64,000 nt of DNA from Kordiimonas lipolytica (GTDB lineage Bacteria; Pseudomonadota; Alphaproteobacteria; Sphingomonadales; Kordiimonadaceae): assembly GCF_001550065.1 (NCBI RefSeq), contig NZ_LRUB01000036.1, forward strand, positions 288,501-352,500, given 5' to 3'. The notes under the pieces are model-generated. The model was not told the DNA's origin, searched no databases, and saw nothing but the letters and a program-made list of their open reading frames with translations. Shown in pieces: positions 17,796 to 26,425 of the stretch (within the stretch, counting starts at the first letter, position 1; each line of letters begins with the position of its first letter). A program made the position numbers and the translations under genes.

Positions 17796-19406
17796 TTAAA
17801 TATCCTTGAAGAAGTCGTTGCCCTTGTCGTCGACCACAATGAAGGCCGGGAAGTCTTCAACTTCGATCTTCCACACGGCTTCCATGCCCAGGTCTTCGAA
17901 ATCGAGCACCTCAACCTTACGGATATTGTCTTTGGCGAGCGCCGCCGCCGGGCCGCCGATGGACCCGAGATAGAAGCCGCCGTTCTCATGACACGCCTTG
18001 GTAACGTCCTTGGACCGGTTGCCCTTGGCGAGGCTGATCATGCTGCCGCCCAGCTTCTGGAACGGGCCGACATAGCTGTCCATCCGGCCGGCGGTGGTTG
18101 GGCCAAACGAGCCAGAGGCATAGCCTTCCGGCGTTTTGGCAGGGCCCGCGTAATAGATGATGTGGTCTTTGAAGTAGGCAGGCATTTCTGCGCCGTCCTC
18201 GATCATTTTCTGGACGCGGGCGTGCGCCAGGTCGCGCGCCACAACAATCGTGCCGGTGAGGCTGAGGCGGGTTTTGATCGGATACTGCGTCAGTTCCGCC
18301 AGAATATCCGCCATCGGGCGGTTGAGGTCGATTTTCACCACTTCGTCTGACAGATGTTCGTCCGTTACCTCAGGCTGGTATTTGGCCGGGTCGGTTTCAA
18401 GCTGCTCAAGGAAAATGCCGTCCTTGGTGATCTTGCCTTTGGCCTGGCGGTCAGCCGAGCAGGATACGCCGATGCCCACAGGCAGGCTGGCGCCGTGGCG
18501 CGGCAGGCGGATGACCCGCACGTCATGACAGAAATATTTGCCGCCGAACTGCGCGCCAATGCCCAGGTTCTGGGTCATCTTGTGGATCTGTTTTTCCATT
18601 TCCACGTCGCGGAAAGCGCGGCCGCTTTCGTCACCTGTGGTTGGCAGGTTGTCATAGTAGCGCGCGCTGGCTTTCTTCACCGTCGCCAGGTTCTGTTCTG
18701 CCGACAGGCCGCCGATCACGATGGCAAGGTGGTAAGGCGGGCAGGCCGCCGTGCCAAGGGTTTTGATCTTTTCCTCCAGGAAGGCCAGCATTTTGTCTTC
18801 GCGAAGGCTTGCCGGCGTCTGCTGATACAGGAACGTCTTATTCGCACTTCCGCCACCCTTGGCCATAAAGAGGAACTTATATTCATTGCCTTCAGTCGCG
18901 TAGATATCGATCTGCGCCGGGGTGTTGTTCTTGGTGTTGACCTCTTTGTACATGGAAAGAGGCGCCATCTGGCTGTAGCGCAGGTTGGTCTCCGTGTAGG
19001 TGCGCATCACGCCTTTCGTCAGCGGTGCGCCGTCGTCGCCCGACGTCCAGACATGCTGGCCCTTGGTGCCTACGATGATGGCTGTGCCGGTGTCCTGGCA
19101 GGACGGTAACACACGCCCTGCGGCGATATTGGCATTCTTCAAGAGTTCCTTGGCGACGAAACGGTCGTTCTCGGACGCTTCGGGATCCTTCAGGATATCC
19201 GCCAGTTGCTGCAGGTGACCGGGGCGCAAGAGATGCGCGATATCGGCCATGGCTTCCTTAGCCAGAAGTTCGAGGCCTTCGTCCTCGACCTTCAAGATCG
19301 TACGGCCGTCCACCTCGATGGAGGAAACATAATCGGATGTGATTTTCCGGTAGGGGGTGTCGTCGCCGCCCTGTTGGAACAGCTTCGTGAATGTCCAGTC
19401 GCTCAT
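17796..19406 (-). CDS. fumA: Class I fumarate hydratase (iron-sulfur)
   Basis: This 536-residue enzyme of the TCA cycle converts fumarate to malate using an oxygen-sensitive 4Fe-4S cluster. Alpha and beta parts are fused as in E. coli FumA/FumB (548). The three cluster cysteines are visible in LPSCQDTG near 103, TAACPPYH near 224 and GVSCSADR near 318. The beta part carries [13 protein letters not shown]. The SspB gene lies upstream on the same strand with a 57-base gap. The symbol could equally be fumB or a generic fum. Confidence 0.95.
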   Translation of the reverse strand: MSDWTFTKLFQQGGDDTPYRKITSDYVSSIEVDGRTILKVEDEGLELLAKEAMADIAHLLRPGHLQQLADILKDPEASENDRFVAKELLKNANIAAGRVLPSCQDTGTAIIVGTKGQHVWTSGDDGAPLTKGVMRTYTETNLRYSQMAPLSMYKEVNTKNNTPAQIDIYATEGNEYKFLFMAKGGGSANKTFLYQQTPASLREDKMLAFLEEKIKTLGTAACPPYHLAIVIGGLSAEQNLATVKKASARYYDNLPTTGDESGRAFRDVEMEKQIHKMTQNLGIGAQFGGKYFCHDVRVIRLPRHGASLPVGIGVSCSADRQAKGKITKDGIFLEQLETDPAKYQPEVTDEHLSDEVVKIDLNRPMADILAELTQYPIKTRLSLTGTIVVARDLAHARVQKMIEDGAEMPAYFKDHIIYYAGPAKTPEGYASGSFGPTTAGRMDSYVGPFQKLGGSMISLAKGNRSKDVTKACHENGGFYLGSIGGPAAALAKDNIRKVEVLDFEDLGMEAVWKIEVEDFPAFIVVDDKGNDFFKDI

Positions 19407-19463
19407 GGCTTTTTACCTTCTCCGACCCGTGGAGAGCCGGAGCTTCAATTGGGGGTTAGGGGG

Positions 19464-19988
19464 TTATTTTTTTCTGAAGGCGTCCAGGGTGACGACATTG
19501 TCGCCGCCGGTTTCATCCGCAACTTCAGCGCCCACAGCGCTTGCCGCCTTATCGTCGTCCTGATTGTCGGCGTCTTCATGGGGGGCGCCGTCAAATTCCG
19601 CTTCCAGGTCCTGCTCGTCCAGGTCCTCTTCGCTTTCGTCATGGAACTGAAGGGCAAACTGTACGCTTGGGTCCACAAACCCGACGACGGCAGAAAAAGG
19701 AATTTTAAGCATTTCAGGGGTCTGGTTGAACGAGAGGCCGACTTCAAAATAGTCTTCCTCAACCTTCAGGCCCCAGAATTTGTGCTGCAGCACAATGGTC
19801 ATTTCCTCAGGGAAACGGCTTTTCAGGTGGCCGGGGATATCAACGCCCTCCGCCTGTGTCTTGAATGCAATGTAGAAATGATGGTCGCCTTGCAGGCCAT
19901 CTTCGGCTGTTTCACGAAGGATGGTCCGAACCACACCGCGAAGCGCGTCCTGTACCTTGGCGTCGTAATCGATAAAAGTTTCTGACAT
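19464..19988 (-). CDS. sspB: SspB, ClpXP adaptor for ssrA-tagged proteins (alpha type)
   Basis: This 174-residue protein has an N-terminal globular substrate-binding domain (about residues 1-120), an acidic flexible linker (DESEEDLDEQDLEAEFDG), and a short C-terminal tail VVTLDAFRKK that fits the ClpX-binding module of alphaproteobacterial SspB. It tethers tmRNA-tagged proteins to ClpXP. An upstream ATG at 20027 is possible; the ATG at 19988 (MSETFIDYD) gives the usual length. The ssrA gene whose tag it should bind lies about 2.5 kb away. Confidence 0.92.
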   Translation of the reverse strand: MSETFIDYDAKVQDALRGVVRTILRETAEDGLQGDHHFYIAFKTQAEGVDIPGHLKSRFPEEMTIVLQHKFWGLKVEEDYFEVGLSFNQTPEMLKIPFSAVVGFVDPSVQFALQFHDESEEDLDEQDLEAEFDGAPHEDADNQDDDKAASAVGAEVADETGGDNVVTLDAFRKK

Positions 19989-20421
19989 GCTGGAACTCAA
20001 GCTCTTTCCCTGACAACAAAGATGCACCCTTATAAAGCTTCCCTTTCAAAGGGTGAAGGGGGAAATCGATTGTTTTTTCACCTATTTCGCAGGACTGGCC
20101 GCTTACTGCGCCAAAGTGGTTTTGCAACCTAAGCAGATTATTTGGTTGTGCGGCCCCTCCGGCGAGCGTGATGGCACCAGGCCTTGTTCGCTCTTCGCCT
20201 CAGCGCCTTTTCGCCTCGCGTTCTGCCTGTTTGAGGGGAGCAGAAAACAACCTGACGGTTAAAGCTATTTTAACTACAAGGGCGACAAATTGACGACAGC
20301 GTCACCAATATGTCTTATTGTTTGGCGCTTACCAGTAGAATTTGAAGCACGAACAGGGGGCCTTGGGCACACAATCGCGAATATGATTGGGGTGCGCCAA
20401 ACAAGGCCCAGCCAGGACGAA
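19989..20421. promoter_or_regulatory. 433-base gap upstream of luxR with a candidate promoter and inverted repeat
   Basis: No convincing gene is present. TTGACG (20290-20295) with TCTTAT (20313-20318) at 17 bp spacing could be the luxR promoter. The repeat TGACG-ACAG-CGTCA (20291-20304) overlaps the -35 and could be an operator. The rest shows no clear structure. Confidence 0.4.
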
Positions 20422-21156
20422 ATGAACTTACAGTATTTCCAGATGGCGCTTGATTTTATCGAGTCTTCCAAAAAGTTTCAGACTTTGGATGAACTCGGTG
20501 TTGCCTTCCATAACACGACAAAATCCCTTGGGTTTGACCATTACGCCTGTGTTTCTTGTGTTGAATTCGGGGCCCTGCCGGACGGCGCTGTGTTCCTGGC
20601 GGACTATCCGGAAGACTGGACCAAATATTATCTGGAAAACGAGTATGACCGGACGGACCGTATTCTGCAGGTTTCGCTGAAGGAACATATGCCCTTCAAC
20701 TGGGACAATAATATTATCCACAAGGGTATGACGCCCGAGCAGTCCGAGATGATGTGTGAAGCGGAAGATGCGGGCCTTCTTTACGGTGTGACAGTGCCGA
20801 TCCACATTGTGGGGGCCTTTCCGGGTGCTGTGAATGTGGTGGGCGAACACCGGGATGTCGACCCGGCAGCCGAACATGCCGTGCATCTGATGAGTGTGTA
20901 CCTGCATGATGCGGCGTTAAGGATATCAAAAGAGGGCAAGACACCCTTGAAGCCTGTGGCAAAATTGACTCCGCGCGAAAAGGAATGTCTGCAGTGGGTG
21001 GCGGCCGGCAAAACCGACTGGGAGATCTCTTCTATCCTGTCCATCGCCGAACGAACGGTGCATACCCATGTCGAAAGCGCCAAGACGAAGCTGGGCGTGA
21101 ACACCAGGGTGCAGGCCGTTGTTAAGGCCTTTCTGACCAACCTGATACACCACTAG
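20422..21156 (+). CDS. LuxR-family quorum-sensing regulator with autoinducer-binding domain
   Basis: At 244 residues it has the standard size. The N-terminal autoinducer-binding domain (about 10-165) has KYYLENEYDRTDRI and PFNWDN, corresponding to the conserved Tyr, Asp and Trp that contact acyl-homoserine lactone; the usual Asp-Pro is Asp-Arg here. The C-terminal LuxR HTH (about 180-240) has LTPREKECLQWVAAGKT and ERTVHTHVESAKTKLGV. The ATG at 20422 follows AGGA; ATGs at 20383 and further up are possible. The synthase gene luxI follows 112 bases downstream in the same direction. Confidence 0.93.
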   Translation: MNLQYFQMALDFIESSKKFQTLDELGVAFHNTTKSLGFDHYACVSCVEFGALPDGAVFLADYPEDWTKYYLENEYDRTDRILQVSLKEHMPFNWDNNIIHKGMTPEQSEMMCEAEDAGLLYGVTVPIHIVGAFPGAVNVVGEHRDVDPAAEHAVHLMSVYLHDAALRISKEGKTPLKPVAKLTPREKECLQWVAAGKTDWEISSILSIAERTVHTHVESAKTKLGVNTRVQAVVKAFLTNLIHH

Positions 21157-21268
21157 GGATTGCATTTAACAATCTTTTGCGAAAACCTAGTCCATTCGGC
21201 TGATTTTTCAGGTGCAAATAATAAGCGATCATCGCCTCACTACCCACTATGCATGAAGGAGGTGAGTG
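21157..21268 (+). promoter_or_regulatory. luxR-luxI spacer with strong ribosome site
   Basis: The only inverted repeat is short, CTGA-TTTT-TCAG near 21199-21210. A canonical long lux box was not seen. AGGAGG at 21257-21262 decides the luxI start: the ATG at 21269 is 6 nt away, better than the GTG at 21266. Confidence 0.5.
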
Positions 21269-21904
21269 ATGATCCATGTTGTGAGTTCTGTAAACAGGGC
21301 CGACTATAGCGGCTATCTACATCAGCTTTGGCAGCAGCGTTATGATGTCTTTGTAGAGAAGATGGGATGGAGCCTGGATTGCTCAAAAGGTATGGAGCGT
21401 GACCAGTTCGACCGTCCTGATACCGTTTATCTTCTGTGCATAGATGCGAAAGGCAACCTCAAGGGGGCCATGCGCCTGTTGCCTACGGTGAAGCCACATC
21501 TGATGAGCGAGGCCTTCCCACAGTTGTGCGCTGATGGGGTGCCCCGATCAAAAACCACCTGGGAAGTATCGCGCTTCTACAGCCTGACAGGTCGTCACAT
21601 GATGCTGGAACGCGACCGCACGGTTAGCGAGCTGGTATGCGGCCTGTTTGAATATGGCATCAAGGCAGGGATAGACAGTGTGACCTGCGTTGCCAGCATG
21701 GTGCTGTTCCCCACAATCCTGAAGGCTGGCTGGAATGTCACGCCGCTTGGGTTGCCGTCTGTTTCGGATGGTGAGGTAATTCTGGCGTTCAAGATTGATC
21801 TGAACGCAGCAGATTATGAAAAAGTGTGCGAAACACGCGGTATTGAGGGCAGTGTTATCAACCAAGCACCCGTCCATGAACGTGAGCTGGAGATGGCAGT
21901 ATGA
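21269..21904 (+). CDS. LuxI-family acyl-homoserine lactone synthase
   Basis: This 211-residue enzyme would make an acyl-homoserine lactone from SAM and an acyl carrier protein. The invariant residues are present: RYDVFVEKMGW near 24-34 (Arg, Phe, Trp), ERDQFD near 45-50, AMRLLPT near 70, and WEVSRFY near 98-104 (Glu, Arg). It has the strongest ribosome site in the region. The stop overlaps the next gene by 4 nt. Together with the upstream LuxR it forms a complete quorum-sensing module; the signal chain length cannot be told. Confidence 0.94.
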   Translation: MIHVVSSVNRADYSGYLHQLWQQRYDVFVEKMGWSLDCSKGMERDQFDRPDTVYLLCIDAKGNLKGAMRLLPTVKPHLMSEAFPQLCADGVPRSKTTWEVSRFYSLTGRHMMLERDRTVSELVCGLFEYGIKAGIDSVTCVASMVLFPTILKAGWNVTPLGLPSVSDGEVILAFKIDLNAADYEKVCETRGIEGSVINQAPVHERELEMAV

Positions 21905-22242
21905 CGCTTTACGACAATCCTCCGTTTCGTGATCGCAGCTCCCCTCTGGACGACAGCATCGGGCGTCTTCTGTTTATGTTCGGCCAACTGGAAGAGTGGC
22001 AGGTGGAAAGCATCGTCAATCGTGTCCATCGTGCGTTGCCTGTGCCTGTGGAACGCCCCAAGGAAGATGCGCCCGAGGCCAAGGCCATGGGCAGAGGCGA
22101 TGTTGCCCAGCGCGGCGTTGTGCAGCTTCTCTATCTGATTGCCGCGCAGACCTATGCCGATATTCTTTTCGCGCTGACCTACGCAGAAACCCTGGCGATG
22201 ATGAAGGGCGCAAATTACGAGACAGAGGGATCGGCCCACTAG
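21901..22242 (+). CDS. Unknown 113-residue protein coupled to luxI
   Basis: The ATG overlaps the luxI stop (ATGA), so it is translationally coupled to the synthase. The protein is soluble and mostly helical, with LFMFGQLEEWQVESIVNRVHRAL near residues 24-46 and an Ala-rich C-terminal helix (LIAAQTYADILFALTYAETLAMM). No signal peptide or recognised domain. Position suggests a role in signal synthesis or response (inference). Confidence 0.8.
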   Translation: MTLYDNPPFRDRSSPLDDSIGRLLFMFGQLEEWQVESIVNRVHRALPVPVERPKEDAPEAKAMGRGDVAQRGVVQLLYLIAAQTYADILFALTYAETLAMMKGANYETEGSAH

Positions 22243-22259
22243 GCCGGCCCAAACGAGCT

Positions 22260-22440
22260 CTCTTGACCTCATCCAGCAATCAGGACCGCTGGATGGGGGC
22301 ATTCAACCGCCGGTGCGTGTGTGGTGACGCGCCCGGCGGTTATACTTTTCCGGGGAAGGCGCAACAGATCGGCAGGTCAAAAGGCAGTGCCGACGCACAA
22401 GGCTGAAGGGATATATTCAGCTGATACCGGCAGATTGATG
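22260..22440. other. Non-coding stretch with stem-loops between the luxI operon and ssrA
   Basis: CATCCAGC (22270-22277) pairs with GCTGGATG (22288-22295). AACCGCCGG (22305-22313) pairs with CCGGCGGTT (22333-22341), followed by ATACTTTT. TCGGCA/TGCCGA near 22370-22396 is a third weak stem. The second could terminate the luxI operon. No protein gene is visible. Confidence 0.45.
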
Positions 22441-22802
22441 CTGTTAGGGGTAAGTGGGCCGTTCTGTTGCTAGGTGGCCCAACCCCCACCTGATGGAGTC
22501 AACCATCAGGAATTTATATAAATGTAGTAGCTATGACCGCTTACGCAGCAACAGCATACTCGACGTTGTTGTCGTTAGCATTTATTTTAGGTGGCCCATC
22601 ACGGCGGTGCCATCCCGGGCGAAGAGCAACATCTTTCGATACACGTCGATCCTGGTTCGCCCCCATCAGCAACGGTCTGGTGACCAAATGGCCTTGCTTT
22701 CCAGGCAAGCAGGCCGTTCCTGGTGGAGGCGCCGGGTACTGCCCCCGGGTCCGCAATAGCTACTCAATGCACCGTTTATCGCCATAGTCGCCGAAGCGAC
22801 AC
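22440..22802 (-). ncRNA. ssrA: tmRNA, circularly permuted two-piece form
   Basis: Read on the minus strand, the acceptor piece comes first and ends GGCGCCTCCACCA (CCA at 22723-22721), with T-stem CCGGG/CCCGG just before. A 56-nt intervening loop follows, then the coding piece starts GGGGGCGAACCAGGATCGACG at 22664. The acceptor stem GGGGGCG pairs fully with CGCCTCC (one G-U). The tag frame at 22579-22541 encodes ANDNNVEYAVAA and a TAA. A perfect hairpin CCTGATGG/CCATCAGG (22489-22510) and nested GGGG/CCCC and GGGCC/GGCCC helices lie downstream. This permuted order is characteristic of alphaproteobacteria. The outer ends are approximate. It rescues stalled ribosomes with SmpB. Confidence 0.93.
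22541..22579 (-). other. tmRNA-encoded proteolysis tag
   Basis: Twelve sense codons starting GCT then TAA encode ANDNNVEYAVAA; the first Ala of the finished tag comes from the charged tmRNA. The AVAA ending is the ClpXP/ClpAP recognition end, and the AND-N start fits SspB binding in alphaproteobacteria. Confidence 0.93.
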
Positions 22803-22940
22803 CCTTGATATAAGCAATTGCGACATGGATTTAAAGTCCAATAAACGGTTGTTTTTATTAAATAGTACAGATTCGGGATTTTCTCGAAGCTGTGGCATAA
22901 TAGGGGTCTTACGGGTCAACCCATCAGAGGAGAATGATCC

Positions 22941-23531
22941 ATGCCTGACCAACAGCATTGGGAATGGACGGCCGAAACCGGCCCCCGCGGCAATCTGCGC
23001 GAAGCGGTTGCCCTGTTCAGTACAGAAGATGATTTGCAAGCCGCAGTGGATGACCTTGAATGCCACGGGTTCTCGAACGCTGCGGTTTCAAGACCGAAGC
23101 CGATCAAGGATATCGAGGCAGCGGTTCACCATCCGGTAAATTCCATACAGGAACTGGAAGATGACGCCAGTGTCCCGCGTGAGGCCTATATCGACAAGGA
23201 CAGCCGCTCAAGCGGCATGATGGTGATGATTGTGGTGCCTGTTTATGTCCTGTTGCTTGCAGGCGCCGGCATTGCAGCCGGCCACGGGCTTGCGACATGG
23301 GAAGCCGTCGTGCTTACTGTGGGCCTTGGGCTTATCGGCATGCTGGGTGGCGGTTATTACGCCATGCGTTATGCGCGCCGTGCCAGTGAGCGGGTCCGGG
23401 AGGAGCAGGCCCGGGGTGGGCTCCTTTTGTGGGTGCGTACAGGCAGCCGGGCACAGGAAGACCGCGCGCTTGAGATCCTCAGGCGGCATGCGGGCAGGGA
23501 TGTGCATCTGCACGGCCCCGCTATCCATTAG
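22941..23531 (+). CDS. Two-helix membrane protein with flanking soluble domains, unknown function
   Basis: This 196-residue protein has an N-terminal segment (EAVALFSTEDDLQAAVDDLECHGF) and a C-terminal segment (GGLLLWVRTGSRAQEDRALEIL) that look alike, a small alpha-beta fold split by two membrane helices near residues 93-115 and 121-142. The second soluble part ends DVHLHGP. This layout resembles stress-induced DUF1269-like proteins, but I cannot assign a family. A strong GAGGAGA site precedes the ATG, and an intrinsic terminator follows, so it is monocistronic. Confidence 0.82.
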   Translation: MPDQQHWEWTAETGPRGNLREAVALFSTEDDLQAAVDDLECHGFSNAAVSRPKPIKDIEAAVHHPVNSIQELEDDASVPREAYIDKDSRSSGMMVMIVVPVYVLLLAGAGIAAGHGLATWEAVVLTVGLGLIGMLGGGYYAMRYARRASERVREEQARGGLLLWVRTGSRAQEDRALEILRRHAGRDVHLHGPAIH

Positions 23532-23560
23532 CCTTAAGCCACCAACAGCAAGGATCGAGA

Positions 23561-23583
23561 GGGCGCCGTTCAGGCGCCCTTTT
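23561..23583 (+). terminator. Intrinsic terminator
   Basis: GGGCGCC (23561-23567) pairs with GGCGCCC (23573-23579), followed by TTTT. It lies 30 bases after the membrane protein stop. Confidence 0.88.
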
Positions 23584-23678
23584 CCGCAGATAATCATCTT
23601 GAAATCCGGTGCGCCTATTGCCTACCGGCACGTCACGCCCTATAGCTTTCTATCAAGATCAATTGGGTGGTAGGACGT

Positions 23679-24473
23679 ATGCAGCAATATCTCGATCTTC
23701 TGGCGCGCATCCGGCGTGAAGGAACCTTCAAGGGCGACCGAACAGGAACAGGAACCTATAGTGTTTTCGGGCACCAGATGCGGTTCAACCTGGCTGACGG
23801 CTTCCCGATGGTGACAACCAAGAAGCTGCACCTCAGGTCTATCATCCACGAACTGCTGTGGTTCATCGCTGGGGATACAAATATCAAGTATCTGAAAGAT
23901 AACGGTGTTTCCATCTGGGACGAATGGGCGGACGAACATGGCGACCTGGGGCCGGTTTATGGTCACCAGTGGCGCAGCTGGCCCGCGCCGGACGGCACCA
24001 CGATCGACCAGATCACAAACCTGGTTGACCAGATCAAGAATAACCCGAACAGCCGACGGCTGATCGTGTCCGCCTGGAACGTGGCAGATGTGGACCATAT
24101 GGCACTGCCGCCATGTCACTGCCTGTTCCAGTTCTATGTGGCGGATGGCAAGCTTTCCTGCCAGCTGTATCAGCGCAGCGCGGACGTGTTTCTGGGCGTG
24201 CCGTTCAATATTGCATCCTATGCACTCCTGACCCACATGATGGCCCAAGTGTGTGATCTGGAAGTTGGTGATTTTGTTCACACCTTTGGTGATGCGCATC
24301 TTTACAGCAATCATATCGAGCAGGCCGACCTGCAGCTCAGCCGGGAGCCGTTGCCGCTGCCAACACTGTCGCTGAATCCGGACGTGAAAGACCTGTTCGC
24401 TTTCACCTTCGATGATATCCGGATTGATGGCTACGAAGCCCATTCCCATATCAAAGCCCCTGTGGCGGTATAG
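23679..24473 (+). CDS. thyA: Thymidylate synthase (ThyA)
   Basis: At 264 residues it has exactly the E. coli length. It methylates dUMP to dTMP using methylene-tetrahydrofolate, giving dihydrofolate. The catalytic Cys is in [12 protein letters not shown] near residue 146; [12 protein letters not shown] near 20 and [17 protein letters not shown] near 170 are dUMP/folate-binding blocks. The ATG at 23679 (MQQYLDLL) is chosen over a GTG 12 bases upstream. folA, which recycles the dihydrofolate, lies two genes downstream. Confidence 0.97.
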   Translation: MQQYLDLLARIRREGTFKGDRTGTGTYSVFGHQMRFNLADGFPMVTTKKLHLRSIIHELLWFIAGDTNIKYLKDNGVSIWDEWADEHGDLGPVYGHQWRSWPAPDGTTIDQITNLVDQIKNNPNSRRLIVSAWNVADVDHMALPPCHCLFQFYVADGKLSCQLYQRSADVFLGVPFNIASYALLTHMMAQVCDLEVGDFVHTFGDAHLYSNHIEQADLQLSREPLPLPTLSLNPDVKDLFAFTFDDIRIDGYEAHSHIKAPVAV

Positions 24474-24497
24474 GCCTGGGCAGGTCAAGGAGGGGGT

Positions 24498-26393
24498 GTG
24501 GCTCGCGAAAATGACATAGATATCCGGCAGTGGGTTCTGCTGCTGTTTGTGGTGCTTCTGGGTGCCGGGCTGACATGGTCCGCGACCAGCGAAAGCATCC
24601 GTTCCGCGCGGGCTGAGGCGCAGTCCAGCTTCAATGCTGCTGCGGATCTTTATGTCGACCGCGTGAAGGGCGCACTGACCCATGGGCTGGACGCCGCAAG
24701 CGATCTCTATAGCTATTACGCCGCTAAGGAAGATATCGACCACGCTACTTTCCAGCGCCTGATAAGCTCCTACAGCAGTCTCAATGAACACCGTAAAATG
24801 GTTGGGGTTGCCATCGCCGCCACGCGAGACACCATGGGGGAACTCGAGGCTTACGCACAGGGGCGCTATCCGGGCGACTTCTCCTTGCGGGCTGCACAAG
24901 ACCTAGTTGGGGCAAGCGAAAGCGGTGTGCCCGGTAGTCGGGACCAGCGCGCATTTTACCTGCTCTACGTCTGGGCGCCTTCGGAAGAGCGCAGCCAGCG
25001 CTGGCGCGGTGCGGACATCGGTGCCTATATGCCGCTGAACGCCTTCCTGGAAGAGACACTGGCAAAAGGCGAGCCCGCAGCCATTCCCATGCCGCCACTT
25101 GAGACCGCAGACAGGTCGTGCGTGCTCCTGGCTACGCCGTTTGTCAGCCAGGCAGGCGCGGAGGGCGTTATTCTGCAGATTTTGGAGATGCCGAACCTCT
25201 TGAACACCGTTGCCTCAAGCCAGCGCTTTTCCAGTCTGAACGCACGGTTCACCAGTAGCTGGCAGGGTGGCGCAATGGTGCAGGAAATGATGATCATCGA
25301 CGGCACCTTCAGCTATGAGGCGTTTCCGCCGCCGGCCGCAAGGCCATGGATCGCATCCTACACGGTGGAAATCGGCAGCCAGAGCTGGACCATTGAGCCA
25401 TGGGCCCCCTATGAGGCCTATGCCGTCGACTATGGAGCAACGGTGATCACGGCCAGCGTCTGTCTTGTGCTGACGGGCCTTGTGGTCTTTATCGTCTGGT
25501 CCCAGACCCAGCGGGCCAAACGGGTTGTCGAGATCGTCAATCGCCGGACGCGGGCGCTCAAGGAAGCGCATGACGAGCTTGAGGACCACTACCGCATGCT
25601 GCAGAACCTCAACAAGGATGTGGAGGAAGCCAGAAAATCGGCGGAGACAGCCAACCGGGCGAAGTCTGAATTTCTGGCCACCATGAGCCATGAGCTTCGC
25701 ACGCCGCTGAACGCCATTCTGGGCTTTTCACAGATTCTGCAGGAGCAGGCGCTCGGGCCCTTGGGTGACAAGCGCTATGCAGACTATGCCCGCGATATCA
25801 ACGCCAGCGGCAGCCACTTGCTTGCGATCATCAATGACATCCTTGACCTGGCGAAGCTGGAGGCTGGCAAGATCCAGATTGAACAGAAACGGCTGTCAAC
25901 TCACCTACTGGTAGACCGGGTGATTGCGCTTCTGGCGCAGCAGGCGTCCAACAAGGGAATCGAGCTGAAGGCCGAATTTGCCGGCAATATGCCCGATCAT
26001 ATTCTGGGGGACGAGCTCAGGTTGCGGCAAATCCTGATCAATTTGGGGTCAAATGCCATCAAGTTCACAAACCAGGGTACAGTGGTGTTCCGCTTGCATC
26101 CGCGCGCTTTTGCCACCGGCCAGGCCGGTTGGGTTCTGGAAGTTGAAGACACGGGCATCGGCATTCCGGAAGACAAGCAGGCAACGCTGTTTGACCGCTT
26201 TACCCAGGTAGATGCGGCTCTGTCGCGCAGGCACGGCGGCGTTGGCCTTGGCCTTGCCATCTGTCGCGAGCTGGTGGACCATATGGAAGGCACCATTAGC
26301 GTGCGCAGTATCCAGAATGTGGGTACCACAATCCGGGTTCACCTGCCGCTGATGGAGGCAGACCCGGAAACTGATGACGATGGCATGATCTGA
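24498..26393 (+). CDS. Membrane histidine kinase with CHASE sensor domain
   Basis: A 631-residue protein starting at GTG with a GGAGGGG site. The first membrane helix is near residues 12-30, a periplasmic CHASE-type sensor covers about 45-290, and the second helix is near 312-335. A coiled linker leads to HisKA with SHELRTPLNAILGF near residue 396 (phospho-His). The HATPase domain carries LINLGSNAIKF near 510, DTGIGIPED near 550 and GGVGLGLAIC near 580. There is no receiver domain and no response-regulator gene beside it, so the partner is elsewhere. CHASE domains sense small ligands such as cytokinin-like adenines, but the ligand here is unknown. It lies between thyA and folA. Confidence 0.9.
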   Translation: MARENDIDIRQWVLLLFVVLLGAGLTWSATSESIRSARAEAQSSFNAAADLYVDRVKGALTHGLDAASDLYSYYAAKEDIDHATFQRLISSYSSLNEHRKMVGVAIAATRDTMGELEAYAQGRYPGDFSLRAAQDLVGASESGVPGSRDQRAFYLLYVWAPSEERSQRWRGADIGAYMPLNAFLEETLAKGEPAAIPMPPLETADRSCVLLATPFVSQAGAEGVILQILEMPNLLNTVASSQRFSSLNARFTSSWQGGAMVQEMMIIDGTFSYEAFPPPAARPWIASYTVEIGSQSWTIEPWAPYEAYAVDYGATVITASVCLVLTGLVVFIVWSQTQRAKRVVEIVNRRTRALKEAHDELEDHYRMLQNLNKDVEEARKSAETANRAKSEFLATMSHELRTPLNAILGFSQILQEQALGPLGDKRYADYARDINASGSHLLAIINDILDLAKLEAGKIQIEQKRLSTHLLVDRVIALLAQQASNKGIELKAEFAGNMPDHILGDELRLRQILINLGSNAIKFTNQGTVVFRLHPRAFATGQAGWVLEVEDTGIGIPEDKQATLFDRFTQVDAALSRRHGGVGLGLAICRELVDHMEGTISVRSIQNVGTTIRVHLPLMEADPETDDDGMI

Positions 26394-26425
26394 TGCCAAC
26401 GATAGATGCGGGTTAGGAGTAGAGA

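Noticed and set aside
20053..20262. 69-codon ORF upstream of luxR
   Set aside because: No ribosome site, mixed composition, no motif; lies in a promoter region.
21157..21268. Classical lux box between luxR and luxI
   Set aside because: Only a short CTGA/TCAG repeat was found; too weak to call.
22260..22440. SRP RNA (ffs) candidate
   Set aside because: Lacks the GGAA tetraloop and the conserved internal loop; only generic stems.
23640..24899. 419-codon minus-strand frame over thyA
   Set aside because: Overlaps thyA fully; no recognisable motif.
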